A DNA stretch of 26,437 nucleotides, from contig NZ_FRAC01000049.1 in assembly GCF_900142215.1 (NCBI RefSeq), positions 1 to 26,437 on the forward strand, read 5' to 3'. Origin of the DNA: Anaerocolumna jejuensis DSM 15929. Its GTDB lineage: Bacteria > Bacillota > Clostridia > Lachnospirales > Lachnospiraceae. Numbering within the stretch: position 1 is the first letter of the stretch; each line of letters starts with the position of its first letter. The notes beneath the pieces were generated by a model. The model made no database searches. It worked only from the letters and a program-made list of their open reading frames with translations, and was not told the DNA's origin. This document shows positions 6,234-14,590 of the stretch, one piece after another. The position numbers were made by a program, and so were the translations under genes.

Positions 6234-7523
6234 ATGGGACATTTATCGTATGGCTTTAAAGAATGTGTGGATTATTGCGGCTTTGACAATCTGCCCGAGG
6301 GGCTGGAGCAATTCTATGCCGGCTATCCCGGAGAAGAGAGCAGCTTTTTTATAGAAAGGAGCTTTTTTAAGGAAGTGTTTGAGAAGTTTAACCTTCCGGA
6401 GGAGAAGCAAGAGCTGTTGACAAAGGCAGCTAAAGCAGTGGAAGGAGACCCGAAGCTGTTTCATTTCTCCAAATTCCTGGTATGGGATATGTGCTCGGCC
6501 AGAAACCGCTGCGATGTGGATAACTATAAAAATATGACCCCGGTGTGTATGGCAGAATACGGAGAGCTTTATTCCTTCCTCCTTCTGCTGGCCTGTGTGG
6601 TTCCATCCAGAAGGCTTTTAAAGGAACGGGGAGTTCCGGAGCATTATTATCAGGATATTCCCTTTCAGCCTATAAAGTCCCAATTGGAGAAACTGGTTCG
6701 GGAGGATGTAAATGTAAGTGATTTTCCCTGGGATATGAATTTTTATACCTGCTCCATCTTTCTTATGGACCGGTTCCTGTTCATTCCCTGCCGCTTTGGC
6801 GATACCTTTACCATGTACCGGAATAAGGTATCCGGGAAGGTAACAGCCTTAAAGCATAGCGGAGAGGAATTCCGCAGGGACGGACAGTTAAATGGAATAA
6901 ACGGAGTTTATGATAAGGCAGGAGCCTTTACTTCCCTCTGGCTGGAGACGGAGGAGGAGATTACCGCCAATCCCATCAATCCCATGGGCTTTGTGGAGCG
7001 GGATACCGTAACACTGTTAAAGAAGGAATGGACGGAAGCCTTAAAGCAGGGGGATATGCTTCTGGCACTCCATGTGCCTTCCGGGCCGGGATATAACCCC
7101 GAGAGGCTTAAGAATTCCATGGTGCTGGCCCTGGAATTTTATAAGACTTATTTTCCGGAGCTGCCGGTCAGGGGCTTTTGGAGTGAAAGCTGGCTGTATG
7201 ATTCAAGATTGTCGCTGGTGCTTGATAATGACACCAGCAATATTATAAAGGTTCAGCGCCAATTCTACCTATATCCGATTCCTGAAGGAGATGCCATGCT
7301 TCGGTATGAGGTCTTTGGTGACTGGAAAGCCGATGAAAAGAAAGCGGAGCTTAAGACCTCCCTGCAAAAGGCGGCAGCTGCCTATATGGCAACGGGAGCA
7401 CGCTTTAATAATCTGAGCATGGTGGTTTTAAAGGAAGAAGCGGATAAAGCGGACCAAATGCCCTATATTACACAGGAAGACATTGCACGCTTCAGACAGA
7501 TTGTTGACAGTCATTTAAAATAA
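6234..7523 (+). CDS. Acyltransferase-like protein (NAT_N / GNAT_C domains)
   Basis: A 429-residue cytoplasmic protein. The C-terminal half matches what I know of the GNAT-like C-terminal domain family: LALHVPSGPGYNPERL (about residues 283-298), then FWSESWLYDSRLSLVL and SNIIKVQRQFYLYPI, ending in a VFG-type strand. The N-terminal 130 residues would be the associated helical NAT_N domain. Proteins of this architecture are annotated as acyltransferases without a defined substrate. It lies between the two cytoplasmic DUF4832 genes, 10 bases after the first and 13 before the next, with RBS GAGGTAAG, so it belongs to the same transcript. I infer a role in adding or removing an acyl group on the sugar handled by the operon; the residues for catalysis are not evident to me. 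Confidence 0.65.
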   Translation: MGHLSYGFKECVDYCGFDNLPEGLEQFYAGYPGEESSFFIERSFFKEVFEKFNLPEEKQELLTKAAKAVEGDPKLFHFSKFLVWDMCSARNRCDVDNYKNMTPVCMAEYGELYSFLLLLACVVPSRRLLKERGVPEHYYQDIPFQPIKSQLEKLVREDVNVSDFPWDMNFYTCSIFLMDRFLFIPCRFGDTFTMYRNKVSGKVTALKHSGEEFRRDGQLNGINGVYDKAGAFTSLWLETEEEITANPINPMGFVERDTVTLLKKEWTEALKQGDMLLALHVPSGPGYNPERLKNSMVLALEFYKTYFPELPVRGFWSESWLYDSRLSLVLDNDTSNIIKVQRQFYLYPIPEGDAMLRYEVFGDWKADEKKAELKTSLQKAAAAYMATGARFNNLSMVVLKEEADKADQMPYITQEDIARFRQIVDSHLK

Positions 7524-7536
7524 GGAGGAGCAGCCC

Positions 7537-8622
7537 ATGGGAAAATATGCATTGGAGCATTACAGTCCCTATGAGACTTATAAAATACGGCCCACGTCCG
7601 TGCCCCATTCCAAGTCCACAGTTAATCCGGGCAGAGGGCAGTACCGGCTGGTAGAGCTCACCTGGGAGGAGCTGGAACCTCATCGGGGAATATATGACCT
7701 TGACCGGTTGAAGGAAGCACTGGCAGAGGTACATAATCCGGTCCTTTCCATAAAACAGGTAGTTCCTTCCTGGCTTAAGAAGGGCTCAGAGGAAGGCTTT
7801 ATACATTTGATCCGGAGAATTGCCAGTGCCCTTTCTGATGAAAAACTGATTGGCGTTGCAGTTTCCACAGAAGAGGGCAGCCCGGGAATCTGGGATGCTT
7901 ATCTGGAAGCCTTTGAGGGCATTCCATTATTGGTTGACCTGGAGCAGGAGGCCTTGCTGCGGTATCTGAAGGAAAAAGAATATCCCTTTGGCCTTATTGT
8001 AAATTGCGGTGAAGATAACTGGATCAGCTGCTGTGAGAAATTTGCAGAGTACCGGCTTCAGAATGCCTGGCAGAGGATGCCGGTACTGCTTCAAATAGAA
8101 GAAGAGATGGGAGAAAATATCCGCCGGGAAAGCTTGCGCTGGCATGCCGGCCTCTCCAGCTGTCCCATGGATATCGGCTATGATTTTACCATAAGAAGAT
8201 TGACCTATCCAAAGAAAGTAGCGTCAAAGGGAGCGCTCCCCCTCCGCTTTTGGCTTGTAAATAAGGGCAGTGCACCCTGTTACCTGGATTACAGCCTAAG
8301 GCTCCGCCTGGAAAGGGAAGGGGAGCAGCGGGAATTTGTATTAAACATTGACAAAGGTACCTGGAAGGTCGGAGATATTACCCACAATGAAATTATTTCC
8401 TTGCCGGTGCTGCCTCTTGGTGAATACTATTTGTCAGTTGGGATTTTCTTTTCCGATGAAAGCCCCATGGAGCTGGATATCCGGATGGAGGAGAAGGACG
8501 GATATTACAGGCTGGGAACAGTGGAGGTCTGTAAAGACACCCCAGTGGATTTGGCACATGCCTGGGATGATTTCTATCCCGAGGGATATTATCCGCTGGA
8601 GGACCCCCAGCTTCCCGATTGA
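7537..8622 (+). CDS. Shortened DUF4832-type paralog
   Basis: A 361-residue cytoplasmic protein with RBS TAAGGAGGAG. It is a diverged, shortened relative of the 440-residue protein at 4901: NPGRGQYRLVELTWEELEPH (residue 29 onward) replaces the longer N-terminus, then GIYDLD, and SLRWHAG matches SLKWHIS of the larger protein. The C-terminal beta-domain keeps VNKGSAPCYLDYSLRLRL and DGYYRLGTVEV. The barrel segments between are much reduced. Glu112/Glu113 in STEEGS and Glu188-190 in QIEEEM are the nearest equivalents of the two glutamates proposed for the relatives, so activity is possible but less certain; it could be a binding or regulatory subunit. A Pro/Asp-rich tail (about 340-361) is unique to it. 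Confidence 0.65.
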   Translation: MGKYALEHYSPYETYKIRPTSVPHSKSTVNPGRGQYRLVELTWEELEPHRGIYDLDRLKEALAEVHNPVLSIKQVVPSWLKKGSEEGFIHLIRRIASALSDEKLIGVAVSTEEGSPGIWDAYLEAFEGIPLLVDLEQEALLRYLKEKEYPFGLIVNCGEDNWISCCEKFAEYRLQNAWQRMPVLLQIEEEMGENIRRESLRWHAGLSSCPMDIGYDFTIRRLTYPKKVASKGALPLRFWLVNKGSAPCYLDYSLRLRLEREGEQREFVLNIDKGTWKVGDITHNEIISLPVLPLGEYYLSVGIFFSDESPMELDIRMEEKDGYYRLGTVEVCKDTPVDLAHAWDDFYPEGYYPLEDPQLPD

Positions 8623-8662
8623 TAGGAAGAAAGATAGAAAATAAAAGCAGGAGGAAAGAAAA

Positions 8663-9919
8663 TTGAAAATTGCATTAGTGGGGGCAGGACAGAGGGGGAT
8701 GATTTATTCCGGGTATGCCTATGATTCAAATAAGGCTGATATTGTTGCAGTGGTGGAGCCGAAGGAGGAAAGAAGGGCAGCGGCGGCGGAGAAATTCGGT
8801 ATTCCGTCTGAAATGCAGTTTAATAACATAGAGGATTTTTACCAAAAGGGCAGAATTGCCGATGCCGTAATCATTGCAACCATGGACCAGGACCATTACC
8901 AGCAGGTTATGGCAGCCCTGGAGCTTGGGTATGATATCCTTCTTGAAAAGCCCATATCTCCCGACCCGAAGGAATGTCTTATGATTCAGGATAAGGCAAA
9001 TCAGAAGGGCTGTAAGGTCATTGTGTGCCATGTGCTCCGATATACGAATTTTTTCGCGGCAATCAAGGAGATTATCGACAGCGGAGAGCTGGGGAAGGTA
9101 ATTACCATTCAGCATAATGAGAACGTTGGAAATTACCACATTGCCCATTCCTTTGTCAGGGGAAATTGGAGAAGAAGTGATTTATCCAGCCCCTTGGTGA
9201 TGCAAAAATCCTGCCATGACATGGATATACTCGCCTGGCTGGTGGGCAGTGAGGCGAAAAAAATAGCTTCCTTTGGCAGTTTAAAATACTTTAGAGAAGA
9301 GAATGCTCCAAAGGGAAGCTCCGAGCGCTGCCTGACCTGTAAGGCTGCCGGGGACTGCCGCTTTGATGCCCGCAAGGTATATCTGCCGGTAGCGGGAAGC
9401 TGGCCGGCTGCGGTGCTTACCCAGGACCAGACGGAAGAGGGAATAATCAAAGCATTGGAAGAAGGCCCTTATGGGCGCTGTGTATACCGCTGTGACAATG
9501 ATGTATGCGATAACCAGGTGGTATTAATCGAATTCAAAAATGATGTAACAGTCAGCTTTAATTTAAGCGGCTTTACGAATAAAATAAGCCGGACGATCAA
9601 GGTTATGTGTGAAAATGGAGAAATCCGGGGGGATGACAGTCTGAACCAGATTGAGGTCACAAAATTTGCCTCCAATGCAATCGACGGCTTTGAGCAGAGA
9701 ATCATCCATACCGGTCTGACCCAGGGCGGCCACGGTGGCGGCGATGTGGCGCTGACGGATGATTTTATCAATCAGATGGAAGCACACAGCAACAACAGCA
9801 GATCCTCCATAACCCAATCAGTGGAAAGCCACGTAATGGCTTATGCGGCAGAGCAATCCAGAATGACCGGCAAAATAATTGATGTGGATACATTAAAAAG
9901 CCGTCTGCGTAACTCTTAA
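8663..9919 (+). CDS. Gfo/Idh/MocA family oxidoreductase with Cys cluster
   Basis: NAD(P)-dependent sugar oxidoreductase of the Gfo/Idh/MocA family, 418 residues. The N-terminal Rossmann domain begins KIALVGAGQRGMIYSGYA, and the conserved EKP motif appears in DILLEKPIS (about residues 92-100). The C-terminal domain contains a cysteine-rich insertion: C223, C226 and C232 in CLTCKAAGDC, then C273, C277 and C282 in GRCVYRCDNDVC. This pattern occurs in a subfamily of these enzymes and suggests a structural metal site. The start is TTG at 8663 after AGGAGGAAAG; no ATG fits. It lies between DUF4832 and transporter genes, so it probably oxidises, reduces or epimerises the imported sugar. The substrate cannot be predicted. 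Confidence 0.88.
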   Translation: MKIALVGAGQRGMIYSGYAYDSNKADIVAVVEPKEERRAAAAEKFGIPSEMQFNNIEDFYQKGRIADAVIIATMDQDHYQQVMAALELGYDILLEKPISPDPKECLMIQDKANQKGCKVIVCHVLRYTNFFAAIKEIIDSGELGKVITIQHNENVGNYHIAHSFVRGNWRRSDLSSPLVMQKSCHDMDILAWLVGSEAKKIASFGSLKYFREENAPKGSSERCLTCKAAGDCRFDARKVYLPVAGSWPAAVLTQDQTEEGIIKALEEGPYGRCVYRCDNDVCDNQVVLIEFKNDVTVSFNLSGFTNKISRTIKVMCENGEIRGDDSLNQIEVTKFASNAIDGFEQRIIHTGLTQGGHGGGDVALTDDFINQMEAHSNNSRSSITQSVESHVMAYAAEQSRMTGKIIDVDTLKSRLRNS

Positions 9920-9946
9920 AAAATCAGAAAAGAGTGGTGAAGAGCG

Positions 9947-10912
9947 ATGAAATCAAAAAGAAATCAAAAGGAAGCACCGGGGCTGGTAGGAGGCCGGAAA
10001 AATGAATTCCTGCGTGAAATGAAAAGAAACAAGGGCCTGTATCTTATGTGCGTGCCTGCCCTGATTGTGCTGGTAATGTTTTGCTACATTCCTTTTGCAG
10101 GAACCTGGATGGCATTTACCGACTTCAATGTAGTGGATGGTATCTTTGGAAGTAAGTTTGTAGGCCTGAATAACTTCAAGTATTTCTTTTCTGAGAGCAG
10201 CATGGGCTGGCAGGTAACCTATAACACACTGTTTATCAATTTCTTTGGAATCATACTGGGATTGATTGTTCCAATCAGTATTGCCGTATTTTTCAATGAA
10301 ATCAGGGGTAAAATCTTTAAGAAACTGACACAGAGCTTTATGTTCTTTCCGTATTTCCTTTCCTGGGTAGTAGTAGGTGCGATTATCTACGGATTTTTTT
10401 CCACCGACGTGGGCGTTATCAACAATATGCTGCGTTCTCTGGGAATGGAACCGGTGAAGTGGTATGCGGAACCAAAGTATTGGAAGGGCATCATAATTAC
10501 CGCCAGTATGTGGAAGTGGAGCGGATACAGCTCCATCATTTACATGGCAGCCATGGCGAATTTCGACGGTTCCCTCTACGAGGCTGCGGAGGTAGACGGT
10601 GCAAGCAAGTTTCAGAGAATTTTGTATCTCACCATTCCGATGCTGAAGCCGACGGCTGTTGTACTGACCCTTATGAGTATCGGACGTATTTTCTACGGTG
10701 ATTTCGGTATGATCTATGGTATTGTCGGCAACAATCCGGTATTGATTGATGCGGTAACCGTTATTGACACTTATGTATATCAGACTATGAGAACCCTGGG
10801 CTTTTCCTATGCAACTGCAATTGGTCTGTTCCAGTCGGTGATGGGGCTGATTCTGGTATCCGTCGCTAACCGGATGGCAAAAAAATATAATGATGGGGAG
10901 GGATTATTTTAA
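9947..10912 (+). CDS. ABC sugar transporter permease (LplB type)
   Basis: Inner membrane subunit of a carbohydrate ABC importer, 321 residues with six expected transmembrane segments, the first at about residues 33-52. A cytoplasmic EAA loop, YEAAEVDGASKFQRILYLTI, lies at about residues 210-229 and contacts the ATPase. The sequence is typical of LplB/YteP-type permeases found with DUF3502-class binding proteins. Its stop overlaps the next start by one base (TAATG), so the two permeases are translationally coupled. No ATPase is encoded in the locus; as for many such importers, a shared MsmX/UgpC-type ATPase elsewhere is expected. Confidence 0.93.
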   Translation: MKSKRNQKEAPGLVGGRKNEFLREMKRNKGLYLMCVPALIVLVMFCYIPFAGTWMAFTDFNVVDGIFGSKFVGLNNFKYFFSESSMGWQVTYNTLFINFFGIILGLIVPISIAVFFNEIRGKIFKKLTQSFMFFPYFLSWVVVGAIIYGFFSTDVGVINNMLRSLGMEPVKWYAEPKYWKGIIITASMWKWSGYSSIIYMAAMANFDGSLYEAAEVDGASKFQRILYLTIPMLKPTAVVLTLMSIGRIFYGDFGMIYGIVGNNPVLIDAVTVIDTYVYQTMRTLGFSYATAIGLFQSVMGLILVSVANRMAKKYNDGEGLF

Positions 10913-11805
10913 TGAGAAAAAACAAATCATTCGGCGATCACCTGGTTACTATACTTGCTTATTTGTTTATCGGCTTATTCGGGCTGCTTTGCCTGTATCC
11001 CCTTGTTCTTACCTTAAGTGTGTCCCTCTCCTCGGAACATGAAATCGTCATGCATGGTTATTCTGCTATTCCGCAAAAATTTACCTTTAATACATACATT
11101 TATATTTTTGCGAACAGCGGAATGCGGATTTTAAAGTCCTACGGAGTCACTATTTTTGTTACGGTGGCCGGAACCCTTGGAGCTATGATCATTACCAGTA
11201 TGATTGCCTTCGCATTATCTATTAAAAGCTTAAAGTACCGTAATGTCATTGCCTTTCTATGTAACTTCACCATTGTATTTTCCGCAGGTCTGATTCCCTG
11301 GTATGTGGTCTGTGTGAATTACTACGGTTTAAAGAATAGTATTCTGGCACTGGTTCTTCCTTCTATTTTCAGTGTATGGAACATGTTCCTTATGAGAACT
11401 TATTTTTCAAGCATTTCGCCTTCCTTATATGAGGCGGCAAAAATTGACGGAGCAAGCTATATGCTGATTTATTGGCGGATTGCAATTCCCCTCAGTAAAA
11501 CGGCAATGCTGACCGTAGGTCTTATGTATGCCCTGCAATACTGGAATGACTGGTGGAATGCCCTGATTTTCATTAATGACAAGGATTTGTTCCCTCTCCA
11601 GTATTACCTGTACACAATTCTTTCAAATGTAAATGCCATCAGTTCGGGGCGGATTCCTTCCGGCGCTGCCGCAGGTATCACACTGCCCTCTGAAACGGTG
11701 AAAATGGCAGTTACGGTTATAACCATAGGTCCCATTATCTTCTTATATCCCTTTGTACAAAAATATTTCGTACAGGGTATTATGACAGGTGCTGTCAAGG
11801 AGTAA
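10912..11805 (+). CDS. ABC sugar transporter permease (YtcP/YcjP type)
   Basis: Second permease of the importer, 297 residues, MalG-like family. The first transmembrane segment spans about residues 13-33, and the EAA loop YEAAKIDGASYMLIYWRIAI lies near residues 177-196. The C-terminus (PFVQKYFVQGIMTGAVKE) is the characteristic end of this family. The start ATG shares one base with the stop of the preceding permease gene. It would form a heterodimer with that permease. Confidence 0.93.
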   Translation: MRKNKSFGDHLVTILAYLFIGLFGLLCLYPLVLTLSVSLSSEHEIVMHGYSAIPQKFTFNTYIYIFANSGMRILKSYGVTIFVTVAGTLGAMIITSMIAFALSIKSLKYRNVIAFLCNFTIVFSAGLIPWYVVCVNYYGLKNSILALVLPSIFSVWNMFLMRTYFSSISPSLYEAAKIDGASYMLIYWRIAIPLSKTAMLTVGLMYALQYWNDWWNALIFINDKDLFPLQYYLYTILSNVNAISSGRIPSGAAAGITLPSETVKMAVTVITIGPIIFLYPFVQKYFVQGIMTGAVKE

Positions 11806-11874
11806 GCCCTGTAGCAAAAATCGTTGGTAGGCCAGGATAAAGGCTTAACATAAAACCAAAAGGAGGATATTGCA

Positions 11875-13338
11875 ATGAAAAGACTATTCATACTGACAGC
11901 TGCCGTGATAATGGCAATCGGTCTGCTTGGGGGATGCAGCAGCAAGGAGGAATCGAAAGAAGGTACTAAAACCAAAACCGTAACGATTCTTTATCCCGGT
12001 GATGAAAGCGATAGAATGTCTGAGTTTATGAAAAATGAGTTTGCACAGAAAATGAAAGAGGATTTAGGCATTAAGGTGGAAATGGTCTATACTCCATGGG
12101 ATCAGTATTGGGAACAAAAGGATATCATGCTGGCTGCCCAGGAACCCATCGACCTGTATTGGGACGGACTTCCCGACCTTGCTACCATGGTAAATAAGAA
12201 ACAGGCCTCTGTGCTGAATGACTTAATTGACAAATATGGCCAGGATATGTTAAAGGTGCTTCCCGAAGAGCAGTTAAAGGGTGCTACCATTAACGGAGAG
12301 GTCTATGGCATACCCTCCGCTTATGCACCTTCCTCCGGAATGTTTCAGATGGTCTGTGTCCGCCAGGATATTCTGGAAGCCTGCGGTATGACAGAGATTA
12401 AGACAGCAGAGGATTTGAAAGTATTTGCAGAGAAAGCTAAAAAATTGTACCCGGAAATGAAAGGGCCTGCAGATCCCATCTTTAAGCCCCTGACCAGATA
12501 TTTTGCCGATGAACAGCTTACCTGGTGCGCCAATGAAGATGCCGTTGTATATGGTGATAAAACAAATAAGGTCTATGATTACTATGAAACCGATGCTTTC
12601 AAGAAGGTTGCACAGTATAACCGCCAGATGTATAATGGAGGCTTATATTCCGATGATCTGACTACCAAATACAATGAGAGGGATTCCCGTATGCAGACCG
12701 GCCTGTACCTGTGGGTAGAGGGCTCTCTTGGCAAAGAAAATGAGATTATCAGCAGCGTGAAGGCAAATGCTCCCGATGCCAGATTAAAGAGCTATATCCT
12801 GAAACCGGAGGAACCCCGCTATATCACAGCAACCGGCGGTGAAGTTCTTTGCATCCCCCAGACGGCACCGAATCCGGAAGGAGCAATGAAATTCGTTAAC
12901 TGGCTGTACTCTTCACAGGATAATTACCTGATGGCATTATACGGCGTGAAGGGGAAGGATTATGAAATCGTTGACGGAAGAATTAAAAAGCTGGTAAGTG
13001 ATGAGTTCTTCTATGAATGGATGTTCCGTAATAAGAATTATCAGTTATTTGCACCGGATATCGACCAGAGCTATATAGATACCTATGAAAGCTGGGACGA
13101 TAAGGCAATCACCTCCAATATGCTTGGCTTCCGTTTCAATAACGAGAAGGTAAAGGTAATTGAAACAGCGATCAAAGAGGTGGCAGGAAAGCAGATGGCG
13201 CCGATTCTCTACGGCTTTGTAGATTTTGACACAGAGTATCCCAAGGCTCTGGAAGCACTGAAAAAAGCTGGTATTGATGAATACGTGGCAGAAGTGCAGA
13301 AGCAGATGGATGAGTTCCAGGCTTCAAAGACTAAATAA
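11875..13338 (+). CDS. Sugar ABC transporter substrate-binding lipoprotein (DUF3502 type)
   Basis: A 487-residue lipoprotein that captures the sugar outside the membrane for the two permeases. Residues 1-20 are a lipoprotein signal with lipobox LGGC, modified Cys21, then a Ser/Lys/Glu-rich tether. The extracellular solute-binding family 1 fold follows. The C-terminus, about residues 445-485, with KALEALKKAGIDEYVAEVQK and a Gln-x-Met-x-x-Phe ending, is typical of the DUF3502 domain in LplA/YtcQ-like proteins that bind oligosaccharides. It follows the permeases after a 69-base gap with RBS AAAGGAGG, and is closed by a hairpin plus a terminator, an arrangement that often lets the binding protein be made in excess. 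No substrate can be read from the sequence. Confidence 0.92.
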   Translation: MKRLFILTAAVIMAIGLLGGCSSKEESKEGTKTKTVTILYPGDESDRMSEFMKNEFAQKMKEDLGIKVEMVYTPWDQYWEQKDIMLAAQEPIDLYWDGLPDLATMVNKKQASVLNDLIDKYGQDMLKVLPEEQLKGATINGEVYGIPSAYAPSSGMFQMVCVRQDILEACGMTEIKTAEDLKVFAEKAKKLYPEMKGPADPIFKPLTRYFADEQLTWCANEDAVVYGDKTNKVYDYYETDAFKKVAQYNRQMYNGGLYSDDLTTKYNERDSRMQTGLYLWVEGSLGKENEIISSVKANAPDARLKSYILKPEEPRYITATGGEVLCIPQTAPNPEGAMKFVNWLYSSQDNYLMALYGVKGKDYEIVDGRIKKLVSDEFFYEWMFRNKNYQLFAPDIDQSYIDTYESWDDKAITSNMLGFRFNNEKVKVIETAIKEVAGKQMAPILYGFVDFDTEYPKALEALKKAGIDEYVAEVQKQMDEFQASKTK

Positions 13339-13350
13339 CAAAATCATATT

Positions 13351-13398
13351 CCGCTTGATATCATGGTTGTGCATGATATCTTAACAATGGAGAAGCGG
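13351..13398 (+). other. Stem-loop downstream of the binding-protein gene
   Basis: GATATCATG (13357-13365) pairs perfectly with CATGATATC (13372-13380); outer bases CCGCTT (13351-13356) can pair with AAGCGG (13393-13398) across a bulge. It lacks a T-run and precedes the true terminator. It may protect the 3' end of the upstream mRNA. Confidence 0.5.
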
Positions 13399-13403
13399 CA
13401 CAT

Positions 13404-13455
13404 AAAAGGCCACCCGGCTGCAGTGTCTTACGCTCACCTGGGTGGCCTTTCTTTT
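13404..13455 (+). terminator. Intrinsic terminator after the ABC importer genes
   Basis: AAAGGCCACCC (13405-13415) pairs with GGGTGGCCTTT (13440-13450), an 11-bp GC-rich stem around a 24-base loop, then CTTTT. It separates the importer operon from the sugar-nucleotide genes. No clear sigma-A promoter is visible between it and 13522, so the downstream genes may depend partly on read-through. Confidence 0.75.
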
Positions 13456-13521
13456 AAAGTATGAATAGTGAAACAGGTGCGGATAGGACCTCCGCTTAAT
13501 AGCAGAAAGGAAGGCTTTACA

Positions 13522-14442
13522 ATGACAGAACCGGTTTTAGTGATTATGGCAGCAGGGATGGGAAGCAGGTACGGCGGTTTAAAGCAAATTGATCCAGTTG
13601 ATGGGCAGGGAAACCTGATAATCGATTTTTCTATTTATGATGCCTTGAGGGCAGGCTTTAAAAAGGTCATATTTATCATTAAGCGTGAAATAGAAGAGGA
13701 TTTTAAAGAAAGAATCGGTAACCGGATTGCAGAAAAGGCCGCGGTGGAGTATATTTACCAGGAGCTTGATAACCTGCCGGAGGGCTTTTCTGTACCGGAA
13801 GACAGGAAAAAGCCCTGGGGTACAGGGCATGCCGTTCTTAGCTGCAAGGAGGTAATTAAAGGGCCCTTTGCGGTGATTAATGCCGACGACTATTATGGCC
13901 GGCAGGCGTTTTCCATGATTTACGATACGCTCCTTTCCACCGGAGATAATGACAAATTCCAGTACGCCATGGTAGGCTACGGACTGATGAATACCCTGAC
14001 GGAGCATGGGCATGTTGCTAGAGGTGTATGCAGGGTGGATGCGGACGGTATGTTAAAGGAAATCGAAGAAAGAGTACATATCGAAAAGCAGGGAGAGCAT
14101 GGGGCTTTTACGGAGGATAACGGAAGCACCTGGCAGACGCTGGATGATGCCAGCATTGTATCCATGAATTTATGGGGATTTCATGAAAGCATCCTTTCCG
14201 TACTGGAGGCAAAATTCAAGGACTTTCTGGAAAACGAGGCAGTACTTAACCCTTTAAAAGCAGAGTATTTCCTTCCAAGCGTAGTAGACGGGCTGATAAA
14301 GGAGAACAAAGCGGAAGTAAAGGTGCTGAAATCACCGGATAAATGGTACGGCGTGACCTATAAGGAAGATAAGGAAAGAGTAGTAAAGGCAATACAGGAA
14401 TTTAAGGAGAAGGGTATTTATCCGGAAAAGCTCTGGAAATAA
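13522..14442 (+). CDS. Sugar-1-phosphate nucleotidyltransferase
   Basis: A 306-residue nucleotidyltransferase (NTP_transferase fold) expected to make a nucleotide sugar from NTP and a sugar 1-phosphate. The N-terminal nucleotide-binding signature is MAAGMGSRYGGLKQ (residues 8-21), WGTGHAVL (about 95-102) contacts the base and sugar, and INADDYYG (about 117-124) carries the metal-binding aspartate. The ATG at 13522 follows AGAAAGGAAGG; an upstream in-frame extension to 13468 lacks such a site. It is followed by a NahK-like 1-kinase and GalE, which suggests it takes the kinase product, with UTP the likely nucleotide. Glc-1-P, Gal-1-P, GlcNAc-1-P and GalNAc-1-P are all possible. Confidence 0.85.
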   Translation: MTEPVLVIMAAGMGSRYGGLKQIDPVDGQGNLIIDFSIYDALRAGFKKVIFIIKREIEEDFKERIGNRIAEKAAVEYIYQELDNLPEGFSVPEDRKKPWGTGHAVLSCKEVIKGPFAVINADDYYGRQAFSMIYDTLLSTGDNDKFQYAMVGYGLMNTLTEHGHVARGVCRVDADGMLKEIEERVHIEKQGEHGAFTEDNGSTWQTLDDASIVSMNLWGFHESILSVLEAKFKDFLENEAVLNPLKAEYFLPSVVDGLIKENKAEVKVLKSPDKWYGVTYKEDKERVVKAIQEFKEKGIYPEKLWK

Positions 14443-14450
14443 AAGAAGGG

Positions 14451-14566
14451 TGAACAATGCAATGCATTGTTCAAACATCTCAGTATCACAGGCAGGCTTG
14501 GGATATGCATGGAGAGTAATTTTTTTATTTGGGCAGTATCGCAAGCAAACCAGCGATATGCATGGG
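14451..14566. repeat. Paired-hairpin intergenic repeat, copies A and B
   Basis: Directly after the nucleotidyltransferase gene lies a near-perfect palindrome (14451-14473; arms TGAACAATGCA and TGCATTGTTCA around one base). Two related hairpin units follow: 14481-14512 and 14534-14566, each starting CAGTATC and ending GATATGCATGG. They match the unit found twice after galE (16815 and 16892). In the second copy GTATCGC pairs with GCGATAT. Changes on one arm are largely matched on the other between copies, pointing to a conserved RNA or DNA structure. An in-frame upstream extension of the kinase gene would run through this element, but the RBS favours the start at 14591. Confidence 0.65.
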
Positions 14567-14590
14567 AGTACCAGGAAAGGAGAACTTGCT

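Noticed and set aside
4901..8622. GH112 lacto-N-biose phosphorylase
   Set aside because: Suggested by the NahK/GalE context, but both proteins are far shorter than GH112 enzymes and show the DUF4832 layout.
8348..8644. Overlapping plus-strand frame at the end of the 7537 gene
   Set aside because: It overlaps a better gene in another frame and has no RBS or homology-like motif.
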